Part shown: one piece after another, positions 33,855 to 42,313 of the stretch
How the letters are laid out: each line of letters opens with the position of its first letter
Position numbering within the stretch: the stretch's first letter is position 1
Origin: Rurimicrobium sp040387755
GTDB taxonomy: Bacteria > Bacteroidota > Bacteroidia > Chitinophagales > Chitinophagaceae
DNA length: 64,000 nucleotides
Reading direction: 5' to 3'
Assembly: GCA_040387755.1 (NCBI GenBank)
Contig: JAZKDB010000002.1
Location: 744,001 to 808,000, forward strand
The notes under the pieces: generated by a model
What the model was told of the DNA's origin: nothing
What the model saw: the letters and a program-made list of their open reading frames with translations, nothing else
Database searches by the model: none
Program-made: the position numbers and the translations under genes

Positions 33855-34559
33855 ATGTTTGTACTAAATATCCCTGAGCCTTGCCATCAAAACTGGGACG
33901 ATATGACCCCGGAAAAGAAAGGACGCTTCTGTGGTTCCTGCCAAAAAATTGTAGTCGATTTTACACAAATGAGCGACGAACAGGTAAAGCACTATTTACT
34001 TGATAGTAGAAACAAGAATACTTGCGGGCGCTTTTTGGCTTCACAAATAGGTCGGCCGTTTGAAAATCAAGCTATAAGCATCAATGAACATTGGTACTTT
34101 CAACTACCTGTTTCTAAACAAATATTCTATGCCGTTGCCTTATTTTTCGTACTAGGGGTTAGTTCCTGCGATTTTTCTGAAAACACAATGGGTTCTGCAG
34201 GTTCAACCAAAATGGATTCTGTAACAACAATAAAACTAATGGCCGGAAAGGATACAATAAATAAAACAGACACAGCTCATCCACCAAAAGTTAATATAAT
34301 CAATCATCCTGGTCCAATATTAACAGGTGATGTAATCATTACCGAACCAGCACCTGTAAGAGAGTTGCAGGGTGCACCCATCTGGCAAGAAGAACCCATT
34401 ATTGATACAACGAAAGGAATAGTGGGTAAAATTGCAGCCCCTTTGCCACAAGAGATTGATTCAATAAAAGTACCTGAGCCCATGATTATGGGAGGGATTG
34501 CAGTGCCAACCCCTGAGATAAAAGACAGTACGACCAACATTAAAAAACCACGCCGATAG
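33855..34559 (+). CDS. Cys-motif single-TM protein of unknown function
   Basis: 234 aa. The N-terminal 60 residues hold the pattern CHQNWDDMTPEKKGRFCGSCQKIVVDFTQMSD, a cysteine-containing module common at the start of Bacteroidota envelope proteins and possibly metal-binding. A TM helix follows at about 92-108 (IFYAVALFFVLGVSSC). The C-terminal half is a Pro/Thr-rich, probably extracytoplasmic linker, with VKVPEPMIMGGIAVPTP-like segments recalling the periplasmic parts of TonB-box or carboxypeptidase-regulatory proteins. Its stop codon lies in the loop of the terminator. It is directly downstream of the three small RNAs. Confidence 0.7.
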   Translation: MFVLNIPEPCHQNWDDMTPEKKGRFCGSCQKIVVDFTQMSDEQVKHYLLDSRNKNTCGRFLASQIGRPFENQAISINEHWYFQLPVSKQIFYAVALFFVLGVSSCDFSENTMGSAGSTKMDSVTTIKLMAGKDTINKTDTAHPPKVNIINHPGPILTGDVIITEPAPVRELQGAPIWQEEPIIDTTKGIVGKIAAPLPQEIDSIKVPEPMIMGGIAVPTPEIKDSTTNIKKPRR

Positions 34560-34571
34560 CGTGGTTTTTTT
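34543..34571. terminator. Terminator overlapping the 33855 gene's last codons
   Basis: An 11-bp stem (34543-34553 with 34559-34569, loop 34554-34558) ends in a U-tract on the plus strand and an A-rich arm that also gives a U-tract on the minus strand. The TAG stop (34557-34559) lies in the loop and first paired base. It probably also serves the convergent pntB. Confidence 0.8.
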
Positions 34572-34597
34572 AAATACTAAAATGACATTTAACAATA

Positions 34598-35989
34598 TTA
34601 CATCTGCTTCATCTCGCTCACCAAATCCTGCAATACTTTTTTGGCATCACCAAACAGCATTGACGTTTTCGGACGGAAGAACAGTTCGTTTTCGATACCA
34701 GCATAGCCAGGTTTCATACTACGTTTGTTGACAATCACATGATCTGCTTTCTCTACTTCAAGGATAGGCATTCCGTATATCGGACTGGAAGGATCTTCTT
34801 TAGCCGCAGGATTCACCACATCGTTGGCACCAAGAATCAATACCACATTAGTGCTGGCCATCTGGTCATTGGCATCTTCCATTTCTAATAATTTTTCATA
34901 AGGCACATCAGCCTCTGCCAGCAACACATTCATATGACCGGGCATACGGCCTGCTACTGGATGTATGCCATAAGTCACTTCCACTCCTTTATCTCCCAGC
35001 ATTTTTTCCAACTCATGACAAGCATGCTGTGCTTGTGCAACAGCCAAACCATATCCCGGAATAATGCACACTTTGGTTGCATAAGCCATAATGGTTGCAG
35101 TATCATTCAACGAAATTTCTTTGAATGCACCTTGCTCGCCACTTGATGTGGCACCACCTGTTTTCGCAGCACCAAAAGAGCCCACCAATACATTTTTCAG
35201 TGAACGGTTCATCGCCTTACACATCAGCATGGTGAGGATGGTACCCGCAGAACCCACCAAAATACCGCCAGTAAGCATTACAGGATTATCATATAAAAAT
35301 CCGCCAAATGCTGCGGCAACACCGGTAAAAGAATTGAGTAAGGAAATCACTACCGGCATATCAGCACCGCCAATAGGCATTACAAAAAGCACGCCATAAA
35401 CTGCTGCTACAATCAGAATACCATAAAACACCATTGGCTCAGTAGAATAGCCACCAATCAGCATTACGGATAAAGCAATTAAAGCACCCCAAAGTATAAA
35501 ATTGATGTATTGAGCACCCGGAATAGAGCGATCTTTAATTTTTCCATTCAACTTGCCCCAGGCAATGATACTACCCGCAAAAGAAACAGTACCGATAATC
35601 ATGCCGAGAACAATAACAACCAGCATTCCCACAGAAGGTGTTGAGTTATGATGATATTCAATTACTGAAATAAGCATTGCGCATGCGCCACCCATACCAT
35701 TGAAAAGGCTGACCATTTCCGGCATAGCCGTCATTTGTACTTTTTTGGCGGCCATTGTACCTACAACTGTTCCGATGGCTAATGCGGCAAAAATCCAGGG
35801 ATAATTGCCCAAGCCATTTCCATCATGACCTTTGTATAAAAAGATTGTAGCAAAAATAGCAATGGTCATACCGGCGGCAGCTACAAGATTTCCTTTGCGC
35901 GCAGAGTCGGGGTGAGAAAGCATTTTAAGCCCTAAAATGAAGGTCACCGAACCGATAAGGTAACTAAGTGGAAGAATAATATTTTCCAT
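34598..35989 (-). CDS. pntB: NAD(P) transhydrogenase subunit beta
   Basis: 463 aa inner-membrane subunit. It carries most of the proton channel (about nine TM helices in residues 1-270) and the NADP(H)-binding domain III at the C-terminus. That domain shows VCIIPGYGLAVAQAQHACHELEKML, GIHPVAGRMPGHMNVLLAEADVPY and VLILGANDVVNPAA, the standard domain III motifs. With the two pntA-type subunits upstream it couples hydride transfer between NADH and NADP+ to proton flow. It is last in the operon pntA1-pntA2-pntB (gap 58 bp) and ends at a shared terminator. Confidence 0.96.
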   Translation of the reverse strand: MENIILPLSYLIGSVTFILGLKMLSHPDSARKGNLVAAAGMTIAIFATIFLYKGHDGNGLGNYPWIFAALAIGTVVGTMAAKKVQMTAMPEMVSLFNGMGGACAMLISVIEYHHNSTPSVGMLVVIVLGMIIGTVSFAGSIIAWGKLNGKIKDRSIPGAQYINFILWGALIALSVMLIGGYSTEPMVFYGILIVAAVYGVLFVMPIGGADMPVVISLLNSFTGVAAAFGGFLYDNPVMLTGGILVGSAGTILTMLMCKAMNRSLKNVLVGSFGAAKTGGATSSGEQGAFKEISLNDTATIMAYATKVCIIPGYGLAVAQAQHACHELEKMLGDKGVEVTYGIHPVAGRMPGHMNVLLAEADVPYEKLLEMEDANDQMASTNVVLILGANDVVNPAAKEDPSSPIYGMPILEVEKADHVIVNKRSMKPGYAGIENELFFRPKTSMLFGDAKKVLQDLVSEMKQM

Positions 35990-36047
35990 ATTTTATAAAA
36001 AATTGCTTGAAATAATGTTGATTGAATATGATGCTGGCGGAGTCTGA

Positions 36048-36368
36048 CTATTTTTTCTTTTTCTTGGAAAACATTTCGAGCATTCTGTCTGTGACTACAA
36101 ATCCGCCTACTACATTCAATGTACCCAAAATCACTGCCAGAAATCCAAGAGTAAGTGCCAGATAATCATCAGCAGGTGCCTGCCCCATTACGATAATCGC
36201 ACCAATAATGACTACACCATGAATCGCATTGGCACCGCTCATCAATGGGGTGTGTAAAACTGATGGCACACGACCAATCACTTCTATACCCAAAAAAATG
36301 GATAGAATTACAATTGTGAGCAACCTATAAGTTGCAGGGTCAGTAAACAGGTTTTGGATTGCTTCCAT
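36048..36368 (-). CDS. pntA2: NAD(P) transhydrogenase subunit alpha, part 2 (membrane)
   Basis: 106 aa. It corresponds to the C-terminal membrane part of E. coli PntA, here a separate protein as in many bacteria. About three TM helices (residues 15-33, 45-62, 68-92), with SVLHTPLMSGANAIHGVVIIGA as the family signature. A basic tail ends in KKKKK. The 49-bp gap from pntA1 and 58-bp gap to pntB fit one operon. Confidence 0.93.
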   Translation of the reverse strand: MEAIQNLFTDPATYRLLTIVILSIFLGIEVIGRVPSVLHTPLMSGANAIHGVVIIGAIIVMGQAPADDYLALTLGFLAVILGTLNVVGGFVVTDRMLEMFSKKKKK

Positions 36369-36417
36369 AATATTTTAAATAGTTTTTTGTTAGGAATGAA
36401 TTTTTAAATAAGCCAGA

Positions 36418-37533
36418 TTAAGGCAGTGCTGCCACCCTTTCATTTACAATAGCTCCATTATGAACGATGCATGTTCCTTTAACAATATCATCTTCAAAAT
36501 TGAGGTTCATATTGCCATCAGCATCGATAATCAGCTTCAGAAAATTAAGTACATTTTTTGCATAAAGCTTACTGGCATCTGATGGCATTGATGCTGCCAG
36601 AGCAGAATTACCTATAATGGTTACACCATTATGAACAACAGTTTCTTTATCCTTTGTAAAATCGGTATTACCTCCTGTTGCAGAGGCTATATCAATGATT
36701 ACTGAACCCGGACGCATATCTTCCATCATTTCTTTTGTTATCAGTATGGGTGCTTTCATGCCCGGTATTTGTGCTGTTGTGATGACAATATCACTCTTGC
36801 GAATATGTTCGTGGATTTTTGCTTTTTGTTTTGCCTGAAATTCTTCGGATTGCTGAACGGCATAGCCTCCTGCTTTAGAAGCATCTGCAGCACCTTCCAC
36901 TTCGATAAATTTGGCACCAAGACTTCCCACCTCTTCTTTCACTGCCGGACGGGTATCGAACACTTCCACCACAGCACCCAAACGTCTGGATGTGGCAATC
37001 GCTTGCAACCCTGCTACACCCGCTCCCAATATCATCACTTTTGCAGGCGGAATACTACCTGCAGCTGTCATAAACATAGGCAGATAACGACTGTATTGCA
37101 TAGCACCTAATAACACTGCCTTATATCCGGCAATATTTGCCTGAGAACTGAGCACGTCCATGCTTTGGGCCCTTGTGGTACGAGGGATGGTATCCAGACT
37201 AAATACAGTTTGACGGGCAGAAGCCAATTGCTGCATCAAGGCTTTATTAAATAATGGCTGATACACGCCCATCAAGACAATTGAAGGCTTAACAGAAGAT
37301 TCAATTAAAGAAGGATTGATTGCCAAAATCAAATCCACACCCTGTGCAATTTCGCCTGCTGGTTTAAGTATTGCACCTGCATCGGTATACAATTGGTCGG
37401 GGAAAAAAGCAGTATTACCTGCACCCGTTTCTATCCAAACATTTACTTTCATTTTTACTAAAGCCTGAACGACTTCAGGAGTAAGTGAAACGCGTGTTTC
37501 GGGCGATTGTTCTTTTAAAACACCTATTATCAT
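36418..37533 (-). CDS. pntA1: NAD(P) transhydrogenase subunit alpha, part 1 (NAD-binding)
   Basis: 371 aa from the ATG at 37533, where homology begins (MIIGVLKEQSPETRVSLTPEVV); an upstream in-frame extension looks non-coding. This soluble domain I binds NAD(H). It shows the alanine-dehydrogenase-like fold with VMILGAGVAGLQAIATSRRLGAVVEVFDTR (Rossmann motif), KSDIVITTAQIPGMKAPILITKEM and GSVIIDIASATGGN. It is first in the operon and probably carries the promoter in the 160 bp before the divergent tlpA-like gene. Confidence 0.95.
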   Translation of the reverse strand: MIIGVLKEQSPETRVSLTPEVVQALVKMKVNVWIETGAGNTAFFPDQLYTDAGAILKPAGEIAQGVDLILAINPSLIESSVKPSIVLMGVYQPLFNKALMQQLASARQTVFSLDTIPRTTRAQSMDVLSSQANIAGYKAVLLGAMQYSRYLPMFMTAAGSIPPAKVMILGAGVAGLQAIATSRRLGAVVEVFDTRPAVKEEVGSLGAKFIEVEGAADASKAGGYAVQQSEEFQAKQKAKIHEHIRKSDIVITTAQIPGMKAPILITKEMMEDMRPGSVIIDIASATGGNTDFTKDKETVVHNGVTIIGNSALAASMPSDASKLYAKNVLNFLKLIIDADGNMNLNFEDDIVKGTCIVHNGAIVNERVAALP

Positions 37534-37626
37534 AATTGTATTGTGTTTCGAGGAGGAATGATGAGAAGCGTAAGATAATGCCAAAATCAACTGCAACCAA
37601 ATTTTAACGATACATATGGCGGCTTA

Positions 37627-37658
37627 TTGAAAAACTGAGAAAAAAATTAATACATTTA
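37627..37658 (+). promoter_or_regulatory. Promoter of the TlpA-like gene
   Basis: TTG at 37627-37629 and TACATTTA at 37651-37658, spaced 21 bp, match the Bacteroidota -33/-7 layout with one -7 mismatch. The ATG follows 34 bp downstream. Confidence 0.4.
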
Positions 37659-37692
37659 CCACTCAAATTTTTAGAAACGCGAAAAACAAACA

Positions 37693-38217
37693 ATGAAAAA
37701 GATCATTTCTGCCCTGTTATTCTGCTCAGCCATTACCTTTTCGGCGTCGGCACAATACGAAAACACAAAAATCCAAGTTGGCCAAAAGGCTCCCGAACTG
37801 GTATTCAACGACCCTAATGGAAAAAAACTGGTACTTTCCGAAATAAATAAAGGCAGAGTCATCTTATTAGACTTCTGGGCTTCCTGGTGCGGCCCCTGTC
37901 GCAGAGCAAATCCTGAATTGGTAAAGCTTTATAACGATTATAAAGGAAAATCTTTTAAAGGTGCAAAAAATGGTTTTACTGTAGTTAGCGTATCACTGGA
38001 TAAGGCAAAAGAGGCATGGATACAGGCCATACAGGCAGACAATCTTTCCTGGCCTTACCACATGAGTGATTTGCAGGCTTGGCAATCAAAAGCAGCAGAA
38101 ATATATGGCATTCAATATGTTCCGCAGGCATTTCTGATTGGCCCGGATGGCAAAATCCTCAAAAAATTCCAGATGGGCGATGATCAGGCAGCTGAACTAA
38201 ACAAATATCTGAAATAA
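37693..38217 (+). CDS. TlpA-like periplasmic thioredoxin-fold protein
   Basis: 174 aa. A signal peptide (MKKIISALLFCSAITFSASAQ) targets it to the periplasm. The thioredoxin fold of the AhpC/TSA-Redoxin type follows, with active site WASWCGPCR (C66-G-P-C69) and a cis-proline region near YVPQAFLIGPDGKILKKF. Family members reduce disulfides or help cytochrome c and oxidase assembly; the exact partner is not visible. It is divergent from the pnt operon and upstream of rpmE2. Confidence 0.88.
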   Translation: MKKIISALLFCSAITFSASAQYENTKIQVGQKAPELVFNDPNGKKLVLSEINKGRVILLDFWASWCGPCRRANPELVKLYNDYKGKSFKGAKNGFTVVSVSLDKAKEAWIQAIQADNLSWPYHMSDLQAWQSKAAEIYGIQYVPQAFLIGPDGKILKKFQMGDDQAAELNKYLK

Positions 38218-38243
38218 TATTTTTTCAGAAAGCGATGTTTTGC

Positions 38244-38251
38244 TACCTTTG
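38244..38251 (+). promoter_or_regulatory. -7 box of rpmE2
   Basis: TACCTTTG followed by CA is a full match to TANNTTTG and lies 66 bp upstream of the ATG. No clear -33 TTTG is present. Confidence 0.5.
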
Positions 38252-38272
38252 CACTCTTATTTACAATAATCT

Positions 38273-38290
38273 GTATGGCAAAATCCATAC
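38273..38290 (+). promoter_or_regulatory. Leader hairpin of rpmE2
   Basis: GTATGG (38273-38278) pairs with CCATAC (38285-38290) across a 6-nt loop, 20 bp before the start codon and inside the predicted leader. It could be an autoregulatory site for L31, but this is inference from position. Confidence 0.3.
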
Positions 38291-38309
38291 TCAAAACAAT
38301 TTTTAAGCA

Positions 38310-38561
38310 ATGAAAAAAGGAATTCACCCAGAAAATTACCGTCTTGTAGTATTTAAAGATATGTCAAATGAAACGTCTTTTCTGACCCGCTCTACAGCTG
38401 CCAGCAAAGAAACAATTGTTTGGGAAGATGGTAATGAGTATCCAGTTATTAAAGTGGAGATTTCAAACACGTCACACCCTTTCTATACAGGTAAATCTAT
38501 GTTTGTAGATACTGCAGGCCGTATTGAAAAATTCAAAAATCGTTACGCAAAGAAAGCATAA
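38310..38561 (+). CDS. rpmE2: 50S ribosomal protein L31 type B
   Basis: 83 aa (MKKGIHPENYRLVVFKDM, then TRSTAASKETIVWEDGNEYPVIKVEIS and HPFYTGK). It has no cysteine, so it is the zinc-free (C-minus) type B form that replaces zinc-binding L31 in some bacteria under zinc limitation. In Bacteroidota it is often the sole form. Monocistronic: it has its own -7 box and a terminator 29 bp after the stop. Confidence 0.95.
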   Translation: MKKGIHPENYRLVVFKDMSNETSFLTRSTAASKETIVWEDGNEYPVIKVEISNTSHPFYTGKSMFVDTAGRIEKFKNRYAKKA

Positions 38562-38589
38562 TTGTTTGTGCAGATATTTTTATCAAATT

Positions 38590-38617
38590 AAAATCCCGAC
38601 ATTCGTTGGGATTTTTT
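38590..38617 (+). terminator. Terminator of rpmE2
   Basis: An 11-bp stem with one G-U (38590-38600 with 38605-38615), a 4-nt loop and a following T run. The next gene starts 11 bp downstream. Confidence 0.75.
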
Positions 38618-38628
38618 TATAAATACTA

Positions 38629-39804
38629 ATGAGCTACATTTTATTTGATACAGAGGTTCGCAATCAGTTATTGCCCTTTACACATACCAGACCTGTAGCC
38701 GATATCAGATGCGGCATTATGACTATGCGTGAGCGTTGGGAATTGTTGTTGAATGAAAAAACAACTACTATCACCGCTGCACATCTACAGGAAGTATATC
38801 CCTGCAGCACAGAAGGAAATTGTATTCTGATTAATGGCTGCATTTTTGCAACCCAGCAGCTCGTTGCTGCGGTTCGGCAATTAAAATCCGGCGAACAGCT
38901 AATCTATAATAATCTATTTATTGCTGCCAACTGTGGAGAAGAACAAGGCATTGACATTGAAACCCGAAACAGCAAAACTGCACTCTATAAGAAAATCACT
39001 TTTAACGACACTGTTTTTACCCTTAATCGCATCTGGGACATATTTACCCAAAATGAGCGCGCTATTAAAGAGGACTTTGTATTGCTGACATCTGGGAAAA
39101 CGTCAATGGCAATACCGGAATTTGTAACAGCCATTGCTCCGGAAAATGTCTTTATTGCAGAAGGAGCAATCGTCAACCCCTGCATTATTAATGCTTCGAA
39201 AGGCCCTGTTTATATTGACAAGCAGGCCGAAATTATGGAAGGCTGTATGTTACGAGGCCCTATTGCATTGGGCAAAAATGCAGTGCTCAAAATGGGTGCA
39301 AAGGTATATGGCGCTACCACAATAGGAGAAGGCTGTAAAGTAGGTGGTGAAGTAAGCAATGTTGTTTTCTTCGCAAACAGCAATAAAGGTCACGACGGCT
39401 TTTTAGGCAATGCAGTAATAGGCGAATGGTGCAACCTGGGAGCTGATACCAATTGCAGTAATCTGAAAAACAATTATGACCTCGTAAAAGTGTGGGATGA
39501 GTATGAAAATAAGCTTGTCAGTACCGAAATGCAGTTTTGCGGACTAATGATGGGTGACCATTCGAAAAGTGGTATCAACACGATGTTTAATACAGGTACT
39601 GTTGTTGGAGTAAGTTGCAATGTTTTTGGCAGTAGTTTTCCCGATAAATTTATTCCATCCTTTAGCTGGGGAGCTGCCGGAGAAACACTTATTTATGACT
39701 TTGAAAAAGCCATGGAAACTGCAGAAAAGATGATGGAAAGACGCGGTATAGAACTGACCAATGCTCAAAGAAAAATGTATCAGTATATCTTTGACAACAA
39801 ATAG
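38629..39804 (+). CDS. GlmU-like sugar nucleotidyltransferase/left-handed beta-helix protein
   Basis: 391 aa. The N-terminal region (YILFDTEVRNQLLPFTHTRPVADIRCGIMTMRERW) matches the GlmU-type nucleotidyltransferase N-domain family common in Bacteroidota. The C-terminal half is a left-handed beta-helix with hexapeptide-like turns (VFIAEGAIVNPCIINA, VYIDKQAEIMEGCMLRG, IALGKNAVLKMGAKVYGATTIGEGCKVGGEVSNVVF). The canonical pyrophosphorylase signature GxGTRM is not present, so the catalytic activity is uncertain. The start follows the rpmE2 terminator closely. It is probably co-transcribed with tpiA, 45 bp downstream. Confidence 0.8.
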   Translation: MSYILFDTEVRNQLLPFTHTRPVADIRCGIMTMRERWELLLNEKTTTITAAHLQEVYPCSTEGNCILINGCIFATQQLVAAVRQLKSGEQLIYNNLFIAANCGEEQGIDIETRNSKTALYKKITFNDTVFTLNRIWDIFTQNERAIKEDFVLLTSGKTSMAIPEFVTAIAPENVFIAEGAIVNPCIINASKGPVYIDKQAEIMEGCMLRGPIALGKNAVLKMGAKVYGATTIGEGCKVGGEVSNVVFFANSNKGHDGFLGNAVIGEWCNLGADTNCSNLKNNYDLVKVWDEYENKLVSTEMQFCGLMMGDHSKSGINTMFNTGTVVGVSCNVFGSSFPDKFIPSFSWGAAGETLIYDFEKAMETAEKMMERRGIELTNAQRKMYQYIFDNK

Positions 39805-39849
39805 TTTTTAGATTTTTACTTACAATATTCATTACAAAAACAATAAACA

Positions 39850-40620
39850 ATGCGCAAAAAAATAGTAGCCGGCAATTGGAAGATGAACCTTAACCTTGAA
39901 GAAGGTAAAACACTAGTTGCCGAAATTCTTGCCAAATTACCATCTTTAAGCGAAGACAAGCAAGTGGTTATTGCCCCTCCTTTTCTTCATATCAGCCAGA
40001 CTGTAGCACAAACGAATCAAGCCGCTTTTGTATCAGTTGCTGCACAAACATGCCATCACGAAAAATCAGGTGCATATACGGGCGAAATATCTGCATCAAT
40101 GTTACAACAAGCAGGTGTCAGTTATGTAATCATTGGTCATTCTGAACGCCGGGCCTATAATAATGAGGGTAATGATTTATTGGCGGCAAAAACGAATGCT
40201 GCATTGGCCAATGGACTTAAGGTCATTTTCTGCTGCGGAGAGCCTCTTGAAATTCGCGATCAGGAAACTCAAAACGAATATGTAGGACAACAATTAAAAG
40301 ATAGTCTTTTTCATCTTGACGCGGCGGCAATGAGTAATATCGTTATTGCGTATGAACCGATATGGGCGATAGGTACAGGACGTACAGCATCTGCTGCTCA
40401 GGCACAGGAAATGCACCAACATATCCGCAAAGTGCTTTCTGACCAATACGGCACAGAAATATCTAGTAATATCAGCATCCTTTATGGGGGTAGCTGCAAG
40501 GCTTCAAATGCAGTCGAATTATTTGCCGGTGCAGATGTCGATGGCGGCTTAATTGGCGGGGCAGCATTAGTGGCAGAAGATTTTCTGGGTATCATTCATG
40601 CAATGCTGGCTGCCCAATAA
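39850..40620 (+). CDS. tpiA: Triose-phosphate isomerase
   Basis: 256 aa (beta/alpha)8 enzyme interconverting dihydroxyacetone phosphate and glyceraldehyde 3-phosphate in glycolysis. Substrate-binding N9 and K11 lie in VAGNWKMNL, the catalytic His in YVIIGHSERR, and the catalytic Glu in IAYEPIWAIGTG. The phosphate-binding loops are ISILYGGSCKASNA and DVDGGLIGGAAL. Length is standard. No clear terminator is seen before the tRNA promoter. Confidence 0.97.
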   Translation: MRKKIVAGNWKMNLNLEEGKTLVAEILAKLPSLSEDKQVVIAPPFLHISQTVAQTNQAAFVSVAAQTCHHEKSGAYTGEISASMLQQAGVSYVIIGHSERRAYNNEGNDLLAAKTNAALANGLKVIFCCGEPLEIRDQETQNEYVGQQLKDSLFHLDAAAMSNIVIAYEPIWAIGTGRTASAAQAQEMHQHIRKVLSDQYGTEISSNISILYGGSCKASNAVELFAGADVDGGLIGGAALVAEDFLGIIHAMLAAQ

Positions 40621-40637
40621 AAAAAATCAAAAAGAAA

Positions 40638-40668
40638 TTTGGTAGAAATAAAATCCTGATTATCTTTG
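40638..40668 (+). promoter_or_regulatory. Promoter of tRNA-Glu
   Basis: TTTG (40638-40641), 19-bp spacer, TATCTTTG (40661-40668): a full match to the Bacteroidota vegetative consensus. The expected start, about 7 bases downstream, lies 12 or so bases before the mature tRNA. Confidence 0.7.
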
Positions 40669-40687
40669 CACTCCCAAACAGGGAAAT

Positions 40688-40759
40688 GGCGCGTTGGTCA
40701 AGCGGTTAAGACGCCTCCCTTTCACGGAGGAATGACGGGTTCGATTCCCGTACGTGCTA
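40688..40759 (+). tRNA. tRNA-Glu (UUC)
   Basis: 72 nt cloverleaf. The acceptor stem is GGCGCGT/ACGTGCT with two G-U pairs. The D arm is GTC/GAC. The anticodon arm is CCTCC-CTTTCAC-GGAGG with anticodon TTC, and the T arm is ACGGG-TTCGATT-CCCGT. The discriminator is A and CCA is not encoded. Its 3' end is the left repeat of an inserted islet. Confidence 0.95.
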
Positions 40760-40761
40760 CA
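40740..40761 (+). repeat. attL-like direct repeat (tRNA-Glu 3' end)
   Basis: These 22 bp, the T-loop through the acceptor end plus two bases, recur exactly at 43602-43623. A tRNA 3' end is the usual crossover site of tyrosine-recombinase elements. Confidence 0.8.
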
Positions 40762-40763
40762 CA

Positions 40764-40788
40764 GAAAGCCGCTCTACGAGCGGCTTTC
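40764..40788 (+). terminator. Hairpin downstream of tRNA-Glu
   Basis: An 11-bp perfect stem (40764-40774 with 40778-40788) with a 3-nt loop. The T-run after it is weak (GTCATTTCT). It lies inside the islet boundary, so it came with the islet. Confidence 0.6.
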
Positions 40789-40956
40789 GTCATTTCTAAA
40801 AAATAACTCGGACAAAAGAGGTATAGTAAAACCCGTACGTCTATATAGATAGTTAACATTTGTCTTCCAAAAGAAAATTCAATAACGATTCCTCTAGGTA
40901 TAGTCCAGTTCAAATAACCTACAATGGTTATTATTTGTCCATTTATATTTAAAAAA

Positions 40957-41000
40957 CGTGGAAATTTCCCCTGTTTTTTTTGAAATTAAACCGTATGTTG
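40957..41000 (+). promoter_or_regulatory. Palindromic site B plus TATGTTG box, upstream of the methylase gene
   Basis: CGTGGAAATTTCCCC (40957-40971) is identical to the first 15 bases of site A at 18048. TATGTTG begins 37 bp after the start of the palindrome, the same offset as in site A, and GCGAAAAT follows as GAGAAAAT does at site A. The methylase start is 51 bp further on. Together they look like a regulated promoter. Confidence 0.45.
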
Positions 41001-41050
41001 CGAAAATATTAAAATAGAACATAATCAATAACCTCTAAATGCATTTATAA

Positions 41051-41869
41051 TTGGATAAAATAAAACCTTTCTTAAGATGGGCTGGAGGCAAAACTTGGTT
41101 TACAAAACATATAGAGGAATTTTTGCCAGAAAATTTCAGTAATTACTATGAGCCATTTGTTGGAGGAGCGTCAATATTCTTACATCTAAAATCAAATGGT
41201 TTAATTAAAAACAAAGCTTACTTATCAGATTCAAATAAAGAGCTAATAAATACCTACAGAGTAATCAAGTCAAGTCCAAAAGATTTAATATACGCTTTAA
41301 GAAATTTCAAAAATAATTCAGACGAATATTACAAAATTCGCAACCAGACTTTTGACAATTTAATTGAACAGGCAGCTAAATTCATTTATCTGAATAAAAC
41401 TTCGTTTAATGGATTATATAGGGTGAATAGTAAGGGAATTTATAATGTCCCATTTGGGAAAAGACAAACAAAAGATCTTTTCGAATTTGAAAATATTTTA
41501 AATGTTTCTACACAGTTTAAAAATACTTTTTTTTCTGTAGATGATTTTAAAAATAAGTGTAAAAAGGCAAAAGCAAATGACCTTGTTTTTTTAGATCCGC
41601 CATATACAGTTGCACATGAAAATAACGGTTTTATAGCTTACAATCAGTCGTTATTTTCTTGGCAAAATCAAATTGAATTGGCTCAACATTTAGAGCTATT
41701 GACTGAAAATAGAGCTTTCTATATTTTGACTAATGCCAACCATGAAAGTATTAATAATTTATATACAAACGGAAACAAGAAGGTGCTGTCAAGAGCCAGC
41801 ACAATTGGGGGAGTTGGAGCAAAAAGAACTAATTATAACGAAATAATCATAAGCAATGTCAGAAAGTAA
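41051..41869 (+). CDS. Dam-type DNA adenine methyltransferase
   Basis: 272 aa if the TTG at 41051 is the start, which places the conserved FLRWAGGK (residues 7-14) at the expected N-terminal position. AdoMet-dependent N6-adenine methylase of the Dam/D12 class. FLRWAGGK and YEPFVGGAS are the AdoMet-binding motifs, DPPY (182-185, LVFLDPPYT) is catalytic motif IV, and FIYLNKTSFNGLYRVNSKGIYNVPFG is typical of the class. The target cannot be read off. No cognate endonuclease is recognisable next to it. The next gene starts 14 bp before its stop, so the islet genes form an operon. Confidence 0.88.
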   Translation: MDKIKPFLRWAGGKTWFTKHIEEFLPENFSNYYEPFVGGASIFLHLKSNGLIKNKAYLSDSNKELINTYRVIKSSPKDLIYALRNFKNNSDEYYKIRNQTFDNLIEQAAKFIYLNKTSFNGLYRVNSKGIYNVPFGKRQTKDLFEFENILNVSTQFKNTFFSVDDFKNKCKKAKANDLVFLDPPYTVAHENNGFIAYNQSLFSWQNQIELAQHLELLTENRAFYILTNANHESINNLYTNGNKKVLSRASTIGGVGAKRTNYNEIIISNVRK

Positions 41870-42308
41870 AAAACACTACTGGTCCGCATTTTGGGAGACG
41901 CTCGTTACCCTAGTGTTTACAATAATGCCGACAATTTTCATTTATGTATCAATAAAATTAGATTCTGAAACTACTAAGTGTTTTAGTGATTTATACAAAT
42001 CGGGGGAGTTTTTTCTATATGGTGTTTCATTTTCTAGTTCGGCATTTTTAATATATCATGCAAGGAAAAAAGAAAGAAGTTTTATGCCTCTAATAATTAT
42101 TATCCTTTCATCTATAGCATATTCAGTAACTCTCAACGCAAAAAAGCCGAACATTGATACAATTACAATGTGGTCTTTGGTAACCTTTATTATTTCATTA
42201 TTAGCGTTTTTCTTCGCACAGGCACTGAGCAATAAGCACTGGGATTCAATTGATCTCAGAGATGTTAGACAAGAGGAGCAAAACGCTATTCAAAATGGTT
42301 TAAACTAA
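41856..42308 (+). CDS. Four-TM membrane protein of the islet
   Basis: 150 aa with four hydrophobic helices (about residues 12-32, 48-66, 76-92, 104-125) and a charged C-terminal tail (SNKHWDSIDLRDVRQEEQNAIQNGLN). I recognise no family. It overlaps the methylase gene by 14 bp and ends five bp before the DGQHR gene starts, so the three proteins are probably translated together. Small multi-TM proteins of this size act as membrane effectors in some defence systems; here that is only a hypothesis. Confidence 0.65.
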   Translation: MSESKKHYWSAFWETLVTLVFTIMPTIFIYVSIKLDSETTKCFSDLYKSGEFFLYGVSFSSSAFLIYHARKKERSFMPLIIIILSSIAYSVTLNAKKPNIDTITMWSLVTFIISLLAFFFAQALSNKHWDSIDLRDVRQEEQNAIQNGLN

Positions 42309-42313
42309 ATAAT

